From contig WIXG01000319.1 of NCBI GenBank assembly GCA_009869945.1, positions 1 through 64,000 on the forward strand: a DNA stretch of 64,000 bases, written 5' to 3'. The translations under genes were made by a program, and so were the position numbers. The notes beneath the pieces were generated by a model. It did no database searches. It was not told where the DNA came from and worked only from the letters and a program-made list of their open reading frames with translations. Origin of the DNA: Mesaphorura yosii. Lineage: Eukaryota > Arthropoda > Collembola > Poduromorpha > Tullbergiidae. Of the stretch, positions 24,101 to 36,045 are shown piece by piece. The stretch's first letter is position 1. Every line of letters starts with the position of its first letter.

Positions 24101-26153
24101 GTGAAGTGAAAGTATTTAATGTCTGGTTCTTTCATTTATTTTTTATTTATATTTGCATTCTGTAAATAAAATGTGTCTCGAGGCAGACTTATAAGGTAGG
24201 CCTTATTATATATCTCTCTTATATAATAAGGTCTCAATTCCTGACTCTTAGACTTTTAGATTAGAAGTCGGTGTAGCTTAGTTAATTAAAAGAATCTACC
24301 GTCTGGGCTTGGGCAAAGAATGCATCTGTAAATTCTGAACCCTTTTGCTTGAGTAGCAACCTTTTTCTATCTTTTGCTTCTTTATTTCTTACGTATGGCT
24401 GTGGCTGGTAAATCTGCCATGCAAGGCGTTGGCGAATGAGTTGAGTGCATGTGAAATGCGAGCAGATGACACACGAACTGAAATTCAAGTTCGGATAGTC
24501 ATGATTAAAAGTAGTGCTCGCATATTCGGTTGAAACTACTGAACTATTCTGCACAAACCCGTATTTCAACCAAGCTAATTTCTACAGGGAGATGATCAGG
24601 CTGGTCTTATGCACGGATTCCTGAGACTCGTAAGTAAATTGATACTCAATCGTGGTTGGCTTGGTTGGAGTGGAATGTAATTGTGCAATACTTAAAGTAA
24701 CCTGTTCTATTTCAGTTGAAAGATAAGGACGCAGTTGGAAACTTCAACATTATTCCACAGCTTGAGCATGTTGTTGACAACAGAAGACTCACACTCTTCG
24801 TCCCTACAACTGAGGTATTGCCCATTCCTTTTGCTCTAGTCCATTTCAATCATGAAGTGGATTGGTGACTGATTTTAATGATTGATCAGGCAATTGAAAG
24901 CTCATCATTGTTGGCACACGCTCGAGGCTCCAGAAACCACACAGCAATAAAAGAAATCATCCAACTCCACATTGTGGAGCGATATTTGCCGTACGATGTC
25001 ATCGATCAAGCTCCGCCACCATTTATTGTAAGCATTTTGCACCTCAATATGAAAATATGAACGCAGGTAAATAAGGCACGTCATTTTGTTGCAGGTTGAA
25101 AGCCAACTGAAGGATCGTAAGCTTTACTTCCATGTTGTGAAAAATCAAACCAGGTCGACGATTCTCCTGGAGGGTGGCGGAACCATCGCCACCATTCTGC
25201 ACACGGACATTGGAGCCACGAACGGCGTCATTCACATCATTGACCGTGTACTCGGAGTTGAACACCAGACAATTTACGAAAAGCTAAAGACAGATCCATT
25301 GCTCAAGTAAGCCCTTCGTCTCATTGTACTCATTGTAAAGGGCATCATTTTAATCAACGCTTGCATTGAATTTCCAGTTACACTTATCAGTTGTCGAGTC
25401 AAGACAAGTACAATGAAATATTTAACGACACTAACAAAAGGTTCACCCTCTTTGCACCGACCAACACTGCGTGGCAAGCCATACAACGAGAATACCCGTC
25501 AGAATACCTGAAGCTTGAGGTCGGAAGATTTGGCTATCAAGTGGGTAGGATTATTGACCGGCACATAATTATAGACCAGGAATTGACCATGGAGCAGCTC
25601 CACAACGTGTCGCTGGGTTCCAACTACCAGAGTCAGTTTGGGCAGCAGACAGGCACCGAATTCCTTGAGCGTTATCCGGTTCCCACGTACACGCGTGAGG
25701 GAATTCGCGTGGTTGCGAAGAACGAACCTCTTGCCCAGAAACTCCGTGATAAATACGGTACGTGGCAGCGACAAAATGAGGGCGCGTCCTCTCATTCACA
25801 GCTGGGCTTGCCAATTGTGTCTTGGCCGGCATTTTAAATGATTTATTCTATTTACATTCGCCTGCTCTTTATTTACAGGACCGGATCAATATTGGCAAAG
25901 ACAAAGGAGCACGTCCACTGGTGGAGACTTCAAGTACATTTTATTTTGGGCCAGAAAGGAGGCGTTTGTCGTTCGACCGAACGTAAAGTGCACTAATGGA
26001 ATTATACACTACATTGATACTGTCCTCATGCAGCCAGGCGATGTTTACGTCAATTCAGCAAGATCCGTGCTAGCATCTCGAAAACTTTTAGCACAATTTT
26101 TCTTATCCTCGCTCGTTCCGTTCATCTCAGTATGGTTTCTTTTCCGTGATTAA
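9138..26153 (+). CDS. Fasciclin I-like four-domain GPI-anchored adhesion protein (paralogue B, complete)
   Basis: Twelve exons (9138-9317, 22636-22786, 22849-23185, 23287-23383, 23464-23638, 23859-24025, 24588-24629, 24716-24814, 24890-25027, 25095-25306, 25378-25757, 25879-26153) join in frame to 750 residues. Residues 16-36 are a hydrophobic signal segment after a polar n-region; the in-frame ATG at 9183 is an alternative start. Four FAS1 domains follow. H1-type motifs are TLYAPTDDAI (domain 1), TFFIPVNDAF (2), TLFVPTTEAI (3) and TLFAPTNTAW (4, about 556-565). H2-type motifs are VVHIIDKVL (about 167-175), GVIHFISKPL (348-357), GVIHIIDRVL (506-515) and GIIHYIDTVL (700-709). A hydrophobic C-terminus (about 729-748) fits a GPI signal, though it ends in charged RD. 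The product should be an extracellular adhesion protein like insect fasciclin I. The 13.3 kb first intron separates the signal peptide exon from the rest. Confidence 0.93.
9318..22635 (+). other. 13.3 kb first intron of fasciclin paralogue B
   Basis: The intron begins with GTAGTG after Lys60 and ends in TTTTCCCTTACAG. Both flanking exons are phase 0. No exon of another gene, RNA gene or transposon could be supported inside it on either strand. Open frames within it, such as 18631-19062 (-), lack domains and overlap open frames on the other strand. The intron is AT-rich, with many short TGCA- and GCAATT-type words. Long first introns often hold enhancers of developmentally regulated genes; that is inference. 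Confidence 0.8.
24201..24231. repeat. Perfect 12-bp inverted repeat (hairpin) in intron 6 of fasciclin B
   Basis: CCTTATTATATA (24201-24212) is followed by a 7-nt TCTCTCT loop and the exact reverse complement TATATAATAAGG (24220-24231). It lies in the intron between exons 23859-24025 and 24588-24629. It may be a chance AT-rich palindrome or a small RNA hairpin. Confidence 0.8.
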
Positions 26154-28324
26154 TACTTTGCCACCACCAGAGCACATTCTCTCCTTTACGGAGATAAATG
26201 ATTAGTTGATAAGTGAAGAAAAGACAGTCATGTGCAGAGAATTCGGCAGCAACAGCCAGCAGAGTCACAGACGCACTTAGTGAGCAGAAGTCAGTTCCAT
26301 CATCTCCCCATCACAATCCCGTCGCGCCGTCAAGCTTGAAATGAAAATTTCTTTCATGCGAGATGCGTCTTACATTAGTCCATCATCTCTGAAACAGAGA
26401 GAAGAGTCTCTGAAAATATCCCCGTTCGTTAGGTATTTAGTTACAAAAGCCAAGCCCGACTCCATCCCGCGTGACTGCGTTAGATACCTTAATCCAATTA
26501 GGACCGGCGAACGAGCTAATGTAGCCAAGTTTCATTTATCTGTATATAACTTCATGGCAAACATTCCTTGTTTATATTTGTTTAAGCTCATCTTGTCTCA
26601 TTTGATTATACATGATACACTGCAAGTAATGAGAATCTCGTATTCACCTTCTCTCTCGGCGCGGGCCACGCACGTGGTTTGTTTTGTGTACATTAGGCTA
26701 GAAATACTCAACTCATTAATCTGACGGAACTCCACCACCGAGCGAGTGTAATAATAATTTGATATTAGCATCTGAGAATTTTAATGAATTCAACCAGTCT
26801 CACATTGCCTCTCTGTTATGGATAAGAATAATTCGTCGCTGCAGCTGCAGATTGAGGTTTGGAGGAATTTGTCATTGTCAAGTGTGAAAGACGGCTTTTG
26901 TCCTCCGTCACTCGTAAGATGATATTCTTTAAAGTATTAATTATACGGTATATTTTATGAAGTTTAAACATGGCTGAACATGAACTATGCACATTACTTA
27001 TACCTTCTATTTATATAATATATATACACATTACACAAATACAATTAAGTCCTTCGTATTATTGTGATGTTAGCTTTATTATTATTACCATAATTTAAGT
27101 TAAGTTATTGCTGTTGCTGTTGATTAGTGAAAGCGTCGTGAAATTGTATTACGCATTTCGTATGTTGAGAAAGTAGCATCATAATTATTTTCACCGAAAA
27201 AACTTCCTCTGTGTGCATCTTCTGTGAGTCGTGTTTGGCTACAATTCTAAATACGTACAAAAGGCCTGCCTGCTTGAATCTTGCGTGGTGCGTAACTGAA
27301 GAAAGATTGCTAATTGCAGTTGCAATTCTTGTCTAAGAATTCTATCTACAGAAATGTATTCACTTTGAGCACTACCAACTTGCAACGTTCGCGTACTAAA
27401 TTCAAGTCGTCAAAAACCAAAAAACTAAAAATTATCCCAACAAGAAATTATTTGTCCACGAGTTCAGGGTCTGAACTTGATCTTGAATTGAGAACTGCCA
27501 TCAATTGTGAATTTCCAATATTAGCCTACTAATTCGTGAATCTAGCCACTATGAACTTGTCAAGATCAAGATCCAACAAACATCAACTTGGGATCACTCA
27601 CGTCACGTCAGTGTCGTCGTTACCTTTGTAGCAGGCCTGAAGCCATTGTTGTTTATTTAGTTGAACCTCAACAAGCAAGGGCACGGCTTGGATCTTCGGA
27701 TCGTTCGTTCTCATGTCTTGAGTAATGCGTAGTAAAGTAAAGTAATAAGAGTTGAAGTATTCTCTATTAATAATGTGCCTATAAAATGCTTAGTGAAGAG
27801 TAACTAACCAATAATGAATCTTATTATGCAGCTTAATTAATAACTACCCAGTCAAAATTGTGTGCGTCTTACCATTCTAAGCCTAGCCTGTTTGTAGCTA
27901 ACAATTTCGTATTTATTAGTACTTGACTAGAAGCGAGTTCAAAGTTGCTGACTAGACACAATAACTAGCTCGTTTGAACCTTTGTTGACCTTTGAACTGA
28001 TGTTGAGCCTGACCTGTGTCCTGTCTTGTTTCGTAGTTAGTCTTAATTTATAAATTAGATTTTATCTTTGCGATGATTGTTTCGTGCTTCGTGTTGAGTT
28101 ATTTTGAACCGTACAATAAATTCTATTACCATAAACTTCAAACGACGGCCACCTATCATCTTTTTGATCAATGTTTTCATTAGTTTTCTTCGCGTAAAGG
28201 CACTGGCGTAGCCCAGAAGTAGGCGAAAGATGCTCGTGAACCAAGATTCAACTCCGCCATTCTGGCGAGTTGCAATAAATTTTTATGAAGCGGAATTTTA
28301 ATAAAAGAATAACACGAGCAAGAG
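26154..28324. other. Intergenic between convergent fasciclin B and PEAK-like gene
   Basis: No coding exon is supported. The two genes converge here, so the ends should be their 3' UTRs. The ORF at 26341-26724 (+, 127 codons) follows the fasciclin stop but has no recognisable domain and is not called. The middle is AT-rich. Confidence 0.55.
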
Positions 28325-28330
28325 TTTATT
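28325..28330 (-). terminator. Poly(A) signal of the PEAK-like gene
   Basis: On the minus strand this reads AATAAA, about 155 bases downstream of the stop codon at 28484-28486. Confidence 0.5.
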
Positions 28331-28483
28331 GTGATATAATTCCGGATAATAAGTAATACAGTAAAGGGTGAAACTAAAAGTATTAGTCAGCTATTCTAAA
28401 ACATTAGGAAATAAAGTTTTGGCGTGTAAGTAAATAAATACGCATTCATAAATTCATATCAGAAAACGACGCGCAGTCACAAC

Positions 28484-31400
28484 TCATTCATCAGGATGTA
28501 AGTCCACGATTAAATCAAGCACGGCTTTGGCACAACTGTCCGAAATCATCAAAAACTCCACAAACGACTTGCGCAGCGGCGAAATGGGTTCGGAGTTTCT
28601 TTGCAGTGTCCTCTCAATCGCGTCTTTCATACAAAAAGCTCTTTCTTTATCCATCCACTGCGTGACTTGTTTGTCGGAACGATAGCGCAAGATTTTGTCC
28701 AGATCGTTTCCTTGCGCTCCGAACAGCTTCAGCTGGAGGAAGAGTCTGAGTTGGGCTTCGACCTCGTGTGAGCCCACGCCAGGAGCGACGATTCGACGGT
28801 ACAGGATGGATTGGTCGTTATCACAAAGAAGATGATGGCAGCCGTTGTTGTTGAAGAGTAATTTAGTGATTGCCGATTCAAACGACCCACGCGAAACTTG
28901 TGAGAGCAGCGAACCGAACTTTAGTCTCGTGGAGACGACGTAAACCAGTCCGAAGTTTGGAGACTGTTGCGTGGAATGTCTGGACTTGCTGGCCAGTGAC
29001 CCGCAAGAGTAATCTGAAATTGGGGAGTCGCTCTCGGACGGTATTTGATGGAAAACGATTAAGTCGGCCAGATCATCGCGTCCCCAGAAGTCCATTGCTT
29101 GCAGCAGAGCAAAGTACTTTCTCGAAGGGGACACAGTTGGACTGTTGACGTAATTTGACAAAGGCTGAACGGTGCATGACGGCAAGACGGAGACAAACAC
29201 TGCAATGCAATCAAATGGCAGGAATTAGTAAAGTAGAAGACGCCTGTTGAAGAAAAGTTCAACCTGACGCAATATTTCTGAGATTCGCCTTACCTTTCAC
29301 TCCGGTATTGGTGTTGACGAACTCCGACGGTTTCCACGTGATGAACTGAGGTGGAATGGTGTCTTCGAACGAAGCCATCGATCCAATGCAGTCGAATTCG
29401 AGCGGTGGAACGCCGCAGCTGAGACTCTCTTGCACAAGCAGCAGGCAGGACTCGTCTTCCCAAAATGCGGAGTAGAAACAGAAGCCTTTGCCATGACTCA
29501 ACGGCTCCACATCAGTAACGTAAAATTGTGACCACCGAAGAGGCGATCCTTTGTTAAACTTCTGGACGAGGGGCACTCCGCGTTTAATAGGTGCCTGTAA
29601 TACACAAATCACAACAATGACATCAACTCTGCTAAAGGTGTCTAAAGGTGAGTATTTATAAAAGTTTCAACTGGCATTTGGAAATGCTAACAGAAATCAC
29701 AAATACGTACCGGTGTTTGACTCGCAATCAGCTTCAGTGTTTCAAAATTAAGACTCGTGATGTGATTGTACGTGGTCTCCAGATAATTGGCAGTGTACGC
29801 TCCTTGATCAGCAGTCTCGCCTGGCCTGTAGATGCTGGCCTTCCTCTTGGGTTTGTTTGGTGGGTTTCCAGTTCCACGGACTGTGTCATTCCCACTCACA
29901 ACATTCAGCGGTGCATTAAAACTGGATGAAGGTCGTCTCTGATTCAGCGGAGGTGGCAGCTGCGGAGGTTGATCTTGTTCGAGGTTGCCGTACGAGTTTT
30001 GGCCTTGACTCTGACTTGAATTGTTGTAGTAATTCTCGTAGGACGAGGAAGAACCAGTTGTTGATGGATTGGCAAAAACTGACACAAAACTAGGAGCCAC
30101 TTTGTTGGCTCGAATGACGGGTGGTGGTGGACGAGCAGGTTTGGGACCTTGAGTGGATGATGTGACACTTCCACTTCCACTTTGTCCACTGCCATTGCCA
30201 CTGTTGCTGTATTGCTGCTGATGATATGGATGCATGTTCATCTGATCTCCTTTGTAGCTGTTTAATTGGTCGAACGAGTACACTCGAGGAGGTGGCGGCG
30301 GTGGCCTGGCGGGGCATGGAGCACCTGCTCCGTAGTTATTGGTACCAGAATTTTGCTGCTGCTGCAGCGATGGACCAACGTAACGTTTACCGTGATTATT
30401 ACCCGAAAGGTCTTCCAAGTGAGACACAGAAGAATGTCTGGGCGAACTCGAAATGTTTCCACCGTATACACTCTCTGCCAACCCACTTGAAGAGGACGAT
30501 TTCCGGTTTGATCGCAGAGCACCAAATTCGTTGCGACCATCGGTTTTCGTTGGTGAAGTCGGAGTCTTGTCACCCGACGTTCCAAACTCGTATTTGCTTT
30601 CACTCTCTTTTGATCCAAACTTCAGGAATTTCTTCAACGAAGACGAAAATTTGCTTTTGCGGCTTAATTTGTCTTCTTCTTTGTCTTTGGGATTTGGGAA
30701 GTCCAGTTTAGAGAGTTTATTCAGGACGGGAGCAAGTCCTTTATTTTTCAACATGGCCGGCGAGAGAGTCGCGTAAATTTCTTGCGTTCTTGTCAAGTTG
30801 ACTTCGTCTTGTGACAAAGATCTCTTGAAGTTTGAGAAATGTGCAAACGACGCAGCGGCAACATCCGCAGGCGGCAAGGTCGGTGATTTAGCTCCAGATG
30901 ACGAAGAAAAGTCCAGTGGAGTACGACTAAACGCAGCGCCCGCCTTCTTACCAATCGTGCTGAAGAATTGATTCACACGCCGCTTGGGTTTCGGGCTTCC
31001 CAGGCCAACTCGGTTCTTCTTAGTCATCGAGGCTTCGGACGCCGGAAGTGGCGAATTTTCCTTCAGGAAGGATTCTGCGTCGATCTTCCGAATTCCGATA
31101 AACTCAATTCCGTCGTCGGGCTTCAGTGGAATCTTTTCGTGTAAGTCTGGGTCAAGCAGCCCAGATTTATTGTTTGTGTCAGTGAAGTCGTAGCTTCCGC
31201 TGCTCCCTTTCTTCTCTGACGGAAGTGGCGGCGGAGAACCCAGCGTGGCACAATCATCGTACAGACTCTCCTCAATATCTTCATCTGTGTATTCTAGGCC
31301 AGTTTCCGATTTGCCATGATCCTGTTGTAAGTGCAAATTGGCCACATCGTCATAAATCTCCTCTTCGTTCGTGTTTGTGTAAATCGACTCCGTTGCAGGC

Positions 31401-34400
31401 TCCTTCATCTGCGGCACTTGTTGCTCTTGGGATTTTGGCGGCGGAGGAGCCAAACGTTTCAAAACGGGAGGGATTGTAGGTCCGCTGGTGAGCAGACCGT
31501 TCGAATCGATTGGGGGCACAACTTCCAACGGTGGCACATCGTCTTCGTCGTCAGCGTTCAAGGAGTCGCCCGATGCCACGGACATTTCCGACAGCACCGA
31601 ATCAGGACTCAGTTTGGCCGCTTTGGAAGAGGACAGTGCTCGACTCGCACTGCAGGATTCGTCCACAGAAATAAAGAGCCCGTCCTTCGACATGTCTTTT
31701 GTCTTTCCTGCTGCTGAGTCAAAGTTGTTCTGTATATTTGTCTTGTTCCTGTTCCTGTCCATAAAATCTTGCTCAGTCCCTGAGTCGGAGTTGGATCCAG
31801 ACTTTTCGTTATCAGACTCCGAAGAGGCCTCGCCTAGACTTCTCTTTGTATCTTGGAGTTTCGATTTGATTGTCTTTATGTCGAGACCAGAGTCTTCCAG
31901 GCTATCGTCAAAATGGTTCATGCTGTCCTCAGTGCTGCGGATAATTGGCGAGTCGGACAGCGTCGGGCTCTCCAGCTTGGGCTCGGAGTTCACGGCACGT
32001 GGCGGGTCAAGTGAGTCTTGAGCTCCTGTGTGGTCCTCACTTTCCTCACGTCCGTCGACATCGAGTTTGATGGGCGTATCAAACGACAGAATGTCGTGCA
32101 GGAACGTCGATCGCTTGCTGGCGATATTTCCGTCGTCCAAGATGTACAAGTTACTCAACGATTTGCTGGTACCGTTGGACGGAGAGGAACTCACTGGAAT
32201 TGGAGGAGGCTCAGCATTGTAAACGTCGTCGTCATCGACAACTTCAACGGTACTCTTTTCATGTGATTCGACTGTACTGCTGCTTTTGTTTTCGATTGGC
32301 TTTTGCATTTGTTTGTCTGATGTGGTCGACTTTAATTTTGGAATACTTTCCTGATTTACGGTCACTGACGAGGATGAGACGCTGCTGCTTCCTGTCATGT
32401 CATCATTGCTCTTGTTCTTGCTATTGTCATTGGCTACTGCGTGTTGCTGTTGCTTTGTTTGATCACTGGACATTGTGCTCGCTTTTCCTGTATTGGGGCC
32501 ATTGGCATTTGAAGTGCTTGACTTATTCGCAGAATTATTTTCCTTGTTTATCAGCGACAGTCTGCTGGCAGGAATTGGAGCAGCCGTTGCATTGGATGGA
32601 GTCGATGACGAATTGGCGGAATTTGTCTTCCGAGCAACAATCGAAGCCATGCTCGTGGCATTTGTTTTTGTCGCCGTTGCCGTCGTTGTTGAAGTCGTCA
32701 CTCGAGTATTGTTCACAACAGTCGGCAATGTTGTTCCATTTACTTTAATAATGGCCGGTTTGACTTCATCTTGTTTGATGCCATTGCTGACTGGCTTCTG
32801 CTGGCGCACTTGCTCCCGTTCCTCCTTCGCGTCCAAGTCGGAGCCCAGCTTCTTTATTTTCAGTGGCTGTCCACGTGACTCAAACGTCCCGATCGAAATT
32901 AACGGTTTTGATGGCCCTGTTAATGAATTGCCATTCATGCAGCCGACAATGGGTCCAATCTCGATTGAAGTGTAGCCAAGCAGGTTGGTTTTAATTGAAT
33001 TAAAGCTGGTGTTCTTCGTCGTGAGACGGTTAAGCTCTTTCTCCAATGGCGTCGTCGAGTTTTTCTCGAGCAATTCGGCTACTGATGCTGAGTCCAGTGG
33101 ATCGGGGACGGGCTCATCGTCGCTCTCGTCGTCGGTTGTGTCGCCGCCATACCCAATGACCTGGCATACCTGCCATGACATAAAATAAAGCATTCGAATT
33201 AGCATGCACATAAATAGCATTCCTGTGCTTGGCTCAAATATTCCATGACACGCAGACGCAATTCGCAAACGCAAATGGGATCTTTTAAATTCGCAAGACC
33301 ACAGTCTCAACTTTCGCAGGTTTGTTTATCATATCACATTTCCTTTAAAGTAGATTTCAATTACTCGCGAAGTGTCGCTGTAGATTGCGAACTCCTGCTC
33401 TGTCCTTTTATGTGCATGGCACGTCAAGAATTGCTAAAATGCATACGAAATGTGCCATGCGAAGCGATAACAGAATTATGTCTATTAATATTAATTAATA
33501 AATGCGTGATTACATGCATTTGGAGTGGTACCATTAACCATGATTAACATTGAACTATAAATATGAATCCTGGCCGATGAATTTAAAATGCGTAGGAATT
33601 ATAAGGAAAACGTCACAGCATATTTGTGATCTGCGGTTTGGCTAGTGGGATTGTTCTCATGTCCAATGTGTGCTTTTTATAAGGAAAATTTCACGCAGCA
33701 GCAGATGCGTCAAAGCATCCGCTTACAAGAGAGAAGAGATACGGCTTTTTAACTTCTTTACACACGCAGACTTACTCACTTGTTATAATTTTTATGGGAT
33801 TTGGAATTTATTAGCACATCTTCAGTGTGCTTATGGATTCATTCTTGTCTGTCTGTCTGTTCGTCTATCTGTATACGTTATGTATTAACTTTTTTTGTGG
33901 AAACCGCCTCACGATTCAGATATAAATATGTTTGCCGTAAAGCGAAATGTTTCCTATGCTCGTAAAGCAGGGTAGCGGGATCGTGCAAGAGCAGAACTGA
34001 GATAATATTGTAATACAGACTAAGTGTACGTTGAACGGTGGATGAAGCAAGTATCATGGAGTATGTATCGTTGTCAACTCTCATATCTAGTGTTTGATAT
34101 AAAGCTCGAGGATAATCAGACGTCCCACTACTCGTTATGCAGTACAAGATAATGTAGACAGTCAGCCATTCAAAATTTTACTCAAAATGTTGGATTAAAG
34201 TTTCGCGTTCCAAAGGAACACTGTTCCTGTCGCATAATATGAGAAATTCTCGTGCAAGGCCAAAGCACACTATTTTATTGTCTTAGCCACATTGTGTGAA
34301 TGTTTCCAAGCCACTTGACAAATGGCAGCTCAACTTGCTCGACATCCCACCACTCGTTACGTGATACGACTCCGAGGCATCAGTTAAGAAGAGTGATTCA

Positions 34401-36045
34401 TATACTTGAAGATGTGCTCGTGCCTTTCATTTGTAATGAAGTGTTATTAATAAAAGTCATGGCCTTACTCTTCTCGTGAGTACTATTGTCAGATTACATT
34501 ACAGCTAAGCTCGTCACTTCTTCGCAGCGCAGTGCAGAGTGCAAAGATTAGTAAAATATTTCTGAGACATCCGCTCGCGCTCGCCGACTCGACAACAGCA
34601 CAAAGTCGAGTAAAGGAAACTTGTTTTTGTCGCCTTCATTTTTAAATAGGAATGTGGAGAGAAGTTACGTACGCGTATTGCGTATTTCTTACCTCTTTAG
34701 GAAATGTTACCGACATCTTCTTCTTGCGTCCATCCCTTCGCAGGATTCCCTTTTTCCGTGCAGCCGCTGCGTTGTTATGATTCATTGTTGTGGGCGAGGA
34801 AGTGTTCACGACCACTTTCTTATTGTTGGCACCAGCACCAGTGAAGACGGACAACACGTTTCCGATGTTGATGCCATTTGTTCCAGTTCCTGCTCCAGTC
34901 GGGTTGGAATCGTAGGAGCTGATTTTCTGTCCTGGACGATGCTGATACTGCTGCATTTGTTCACTCCCCTGTCGATTGGCGTTGCTCGAATTTCCTCCTA
35001 ACCCATTCACATCACTACCGTATCTATTGTAACCATTTAAACTGGTCTCACTCTGTTTGTTCTGTGACTGTGGCAGTAACTGCGATTGGGGTCTGCCCAC
35101 GACTGAGACTGCGACAGTTCCATTCGAACTCGTTTGACTCATGCCATGGCCATGGCCATTGCTCATTCTTTTCTGCTGCTGCTGCTGCGGGTTGTAGCGT
35201 GAGTTCTGCTGATGCTGTTCGTATTGGTGACTCAATCCATTGACACTCTGTCGATTGTTCAAGAAGTAATTGTTGTAGCCATTGCCATTCGTGCTCGCAC
35301 TCGTTCTGTTGCCGCTCGTGCCGATTGTATTCAGCTGGCTGTAACTCGCACTTCGACCTACTGAAACCGAAACGCCACCAGAAGTCGTGGTGCCGGAGCC
35401 AAAGCTGTGGCCGTACTTATCTCGTTCAGTTCCTGGACCATAATAATTTCCTCCACCACCAGCGGCCGATACGATTCCGTTTGAGTGGTTCGAATAGTAC
35501 TTGGTGCTAGCTGAAGACGAAGAGCAGCCGTTGTTTACTGTAACACTGATTTCGTTGGAAGAGGCATGATTTACTTTTCTTAACCCATTGCTATTATTAT
35601 ACTGACTCTTTGACATTCCTCCTCCTCTTTGTTCGTGACTCTGATCGTATGAGCTTGAATATAATCCACTGCTACGTGCCGAGGGATTCATGCCTGAATT
35701 ATTTATGTACTTGCCACTGCCACTGCCATTGGCATTATAATTAGTCGATGAAGTCGTGGCATTGATTGTTCTGGGCAAAGGTGAAGGCTGCTGCTGCTCC
35801 TGCGAGGAGTACGGAGACTGATAGCGGGAAGACGCGCTCACCGGCGACAAAAGTCCATTGGCATAGTTCTTCACGTGCACGGTGGTTCCGCCGTTGCCCA
35901 GCGAAGACGACGAAGAATTCGAGGATAATGGTGAATGATTTCCACTGCTCAGACTTCCTGTAGCTCCTGCCGATCGCCAGTAGCCGTTGCCACCACCGTT
36001 AGAACTCGTTATGGCAGACATGCTCATACGCTCATGCTCCCGCAT
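28484..36045 (-). CDS. Large disordered scaffold protein with PEAK1/pragmin-like C-terminal region
   Basis: Four exons, read on the minus strand (36045-34693, 33169-29711, 29594-29294, 29199-28484), join in frame to about 1942 residues. Residues 1-430 are rich in Ser, Asn, Gly and Gln. Residues 433-448 contain GILR and then SVTF amid lysines, close to the SILK plus RVxF docking pair for protein phosphatase 1. Residues about 460-1560 are low-complexity and acidic or serine-rich, with proline clusters (PARPPPPPP, QLPPPL) that could bind SH3 domains and tyrosines in YxN/YATL-like contexts. The last about 350 residues look folded. They end in a helical segment with EAQLRLFLQLKLFGA and QWMDKERAFCMKDAIERTL (Trp about 1886), resembling the helices flanking the pseudokinase of PEAK1, PRAG1 and PEAK3. 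No VAIK, HRD or DFG motif is seen, as expected for that family. A role as a cytoskeletal or tyrosine-kinase signalling scaffold is inferred. Gene structure is firm; the family call is tentative. Confidence 0.6.
33170..34692 (-). other. 1.5 kb intron 1 of the PEAK-like gene
   Basis: The donor GTAAGA follows the codons for FPKE and the acceptor is ATGGCAG before GTATGCCAG. No internal exon or RNA gene is evident. It includes a short TGTC-type microsatellite near 33846-33860. Confidence 0.7.

Noticed and set aside
24268..24340. Sequence resembling the 5' half of a tRNA (GTGTAGCTTAG...)
   Set aside because: No matching acceptor stem or T-arm could be paired downstream, so no cloverleaf forms.
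26341..26724. 127-codon open frame after the fasciclin B stop
   Set aside because: It falls in the likely 3' UTR or flank and shows no homology or coding-like pattern.
31488..32975. Long plus-strand open frames opposite the PEAK-like gene
   Set aside because: They are antisense shadows of the low-complexity Ser/Asn/Asp codons of exon 2. The minus-strand frame is continuous for 1153 codons with valid splice sites.
33846..33860. TGTC tandem repeat
   Set aside because: A short simple repeat with no sign of function.
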